6,337 nt of DNA from positions 1 to 6,337 of the forward strand of contig JACZWN010000190.1 in the NCBI GenBank assembly GCA_022572105.1, read 5' to 3'. A model generated the notes under the pieces. It was not told the DNA's origin. It searched no databases and saw only the letters and a program-made list of their open reading frames with translations. Shown here piece after piece: positions 6,099 to 6,337 of the stretch. The translations under genes were made by a program, and so were the position numbers. Position 1 is the stretch's first letter, and each line of letters begins with the position of its first letter. The DNA is from Pseudomonadota bacterium (GTDB taxonomy: Bacteria; Pseudomonadota; Alphaproteobacteria; Kiloniellales; J153).

Positions 6099-6337
6099 AT
6101 GCCGGAACAGATCATGACGCTGGGCCATCGGGACAAGCGCTTTGTTCTGCGTGGACGGGAGACGACGCTGATTGCCGACTACCGCGAAATACCCTTCCAG
6201 TGCCATTTTGTCGAAGGCGCAACCAACGGCGCACCGAAAATCCAGGTATCCGTAATCCAGGTCGGCAAAGGATTACCGGAGCAGATTCGTATCGAGCTGA
6301 TCCCACCCGGGCGACCGGGGCTTACGGTGCGCGGCCA
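6099..6337 (+). CDS. Unrecognised protein, 5' part only (runs off the window)
   Basis: An open frame of 79 codons begins MPEQIMTLGHRDKRFVLRG and is still open at the window edge. It continues through ETTLIADYREIPFQCHF and a stretch rich in alternating hydrophobics (IQVSVIQVGKG, then IRIELIPP), suggesting beta strands. I do not recognise the family. The start is supported by GGGGGAGGAG (6083-6092), with GGAGG ending eight bases before the ATG. An in-frame ATG at 6081 lies inside that site and is less likely. No signal peptide or membrane segment is seen in this part. Third-position GC is roughly 68%, clearly below metZ and rtcB, and the upstream DNA is AT-rich, so the gene may have a different history or expression level. 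Confidence 0.75.
   Translation, partial: MPEQIMTLGHRDKRFVLRGRETTLIADYREIPFQCHFVEGATNGAPKIQVSVIQVGKGLPEQIRIELIPPGRPGLTVRG

Overview
The window is GC-rich, with strong third-position G/C bias in the main genes. It most resembles an alphaproteobacterial chromosome. The best lineage clue is a SAM-II-type riboswitch ahead of a rhodanese-metZ operon, because SAM-II is known mainly from Alphaproteobacteria. No insertion sequence, CRISPR array, tRNA or rRNA is visible.

Left part, minus strand (129-1525): a compact three-gene cassette for a cobalt-type nitrile hydratase. The alpha subunit (832-1464) carries the intact claw motif CTLCSC. The beta subunit is encoded as two consecutive small genes: the N-terminal half (524-835) and the C-terminal SH3-like half (129-524). 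The genes overlap as ATGA and TGATG, and each half has its own ribosome binding site. This makes a natural split more likely than a frameshift. The arrangement recalls the three-subunit thiocyanate hydrolase and toyocamycin nitrile hydratase, but the gene order here is alpha, beta-N, beta-C. A promoter-like sequence with a direct repeat lies just upstream of alpha.

Centre (1688-3760): a plus-strand gene for an unrecognised bitopic membrane protein with a very regular coiled coil and a two-cysteine outer domain. It converges, with 13 bases between stop codons, on a minus-strand rtcB (RNA 3'-phosphate/5'-OH ligase) that has all its metal and guanylylation residues. A weakly supported small ORF (3798-4010) runs away from rtcB.

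Right part, plus strand (4007-5840): a methionine-biosynthesis unit. In order it holds a promoter-like TTGACA, a SAM-II aptamer (4045-4096), an intrinsic terminator (4106-4135), a single-domain rhodanese (4208-4630) and metZ, O-succinylhomoserine sulfhydrylase (4641-5840). A segment of the aptamer can pair instead with the terminator stem, which suggests SAM-dependent transcription attenuation. MetZ makes homocysteine from O-succinylhomoserine and sulfide, and the end product SAM would shut the operon down.

Far right (5841-6337): an AT-rich intergenic stretch with small hairpins and repeated AGTAATT motifs, then the start of an unrecognised gene (6099 onward) that runs off the window and has lower third-position GC than its neighbours. 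The region most worth following up is the split-beta nitrile hydratase. The riboswitch is the clearest regulatory find.
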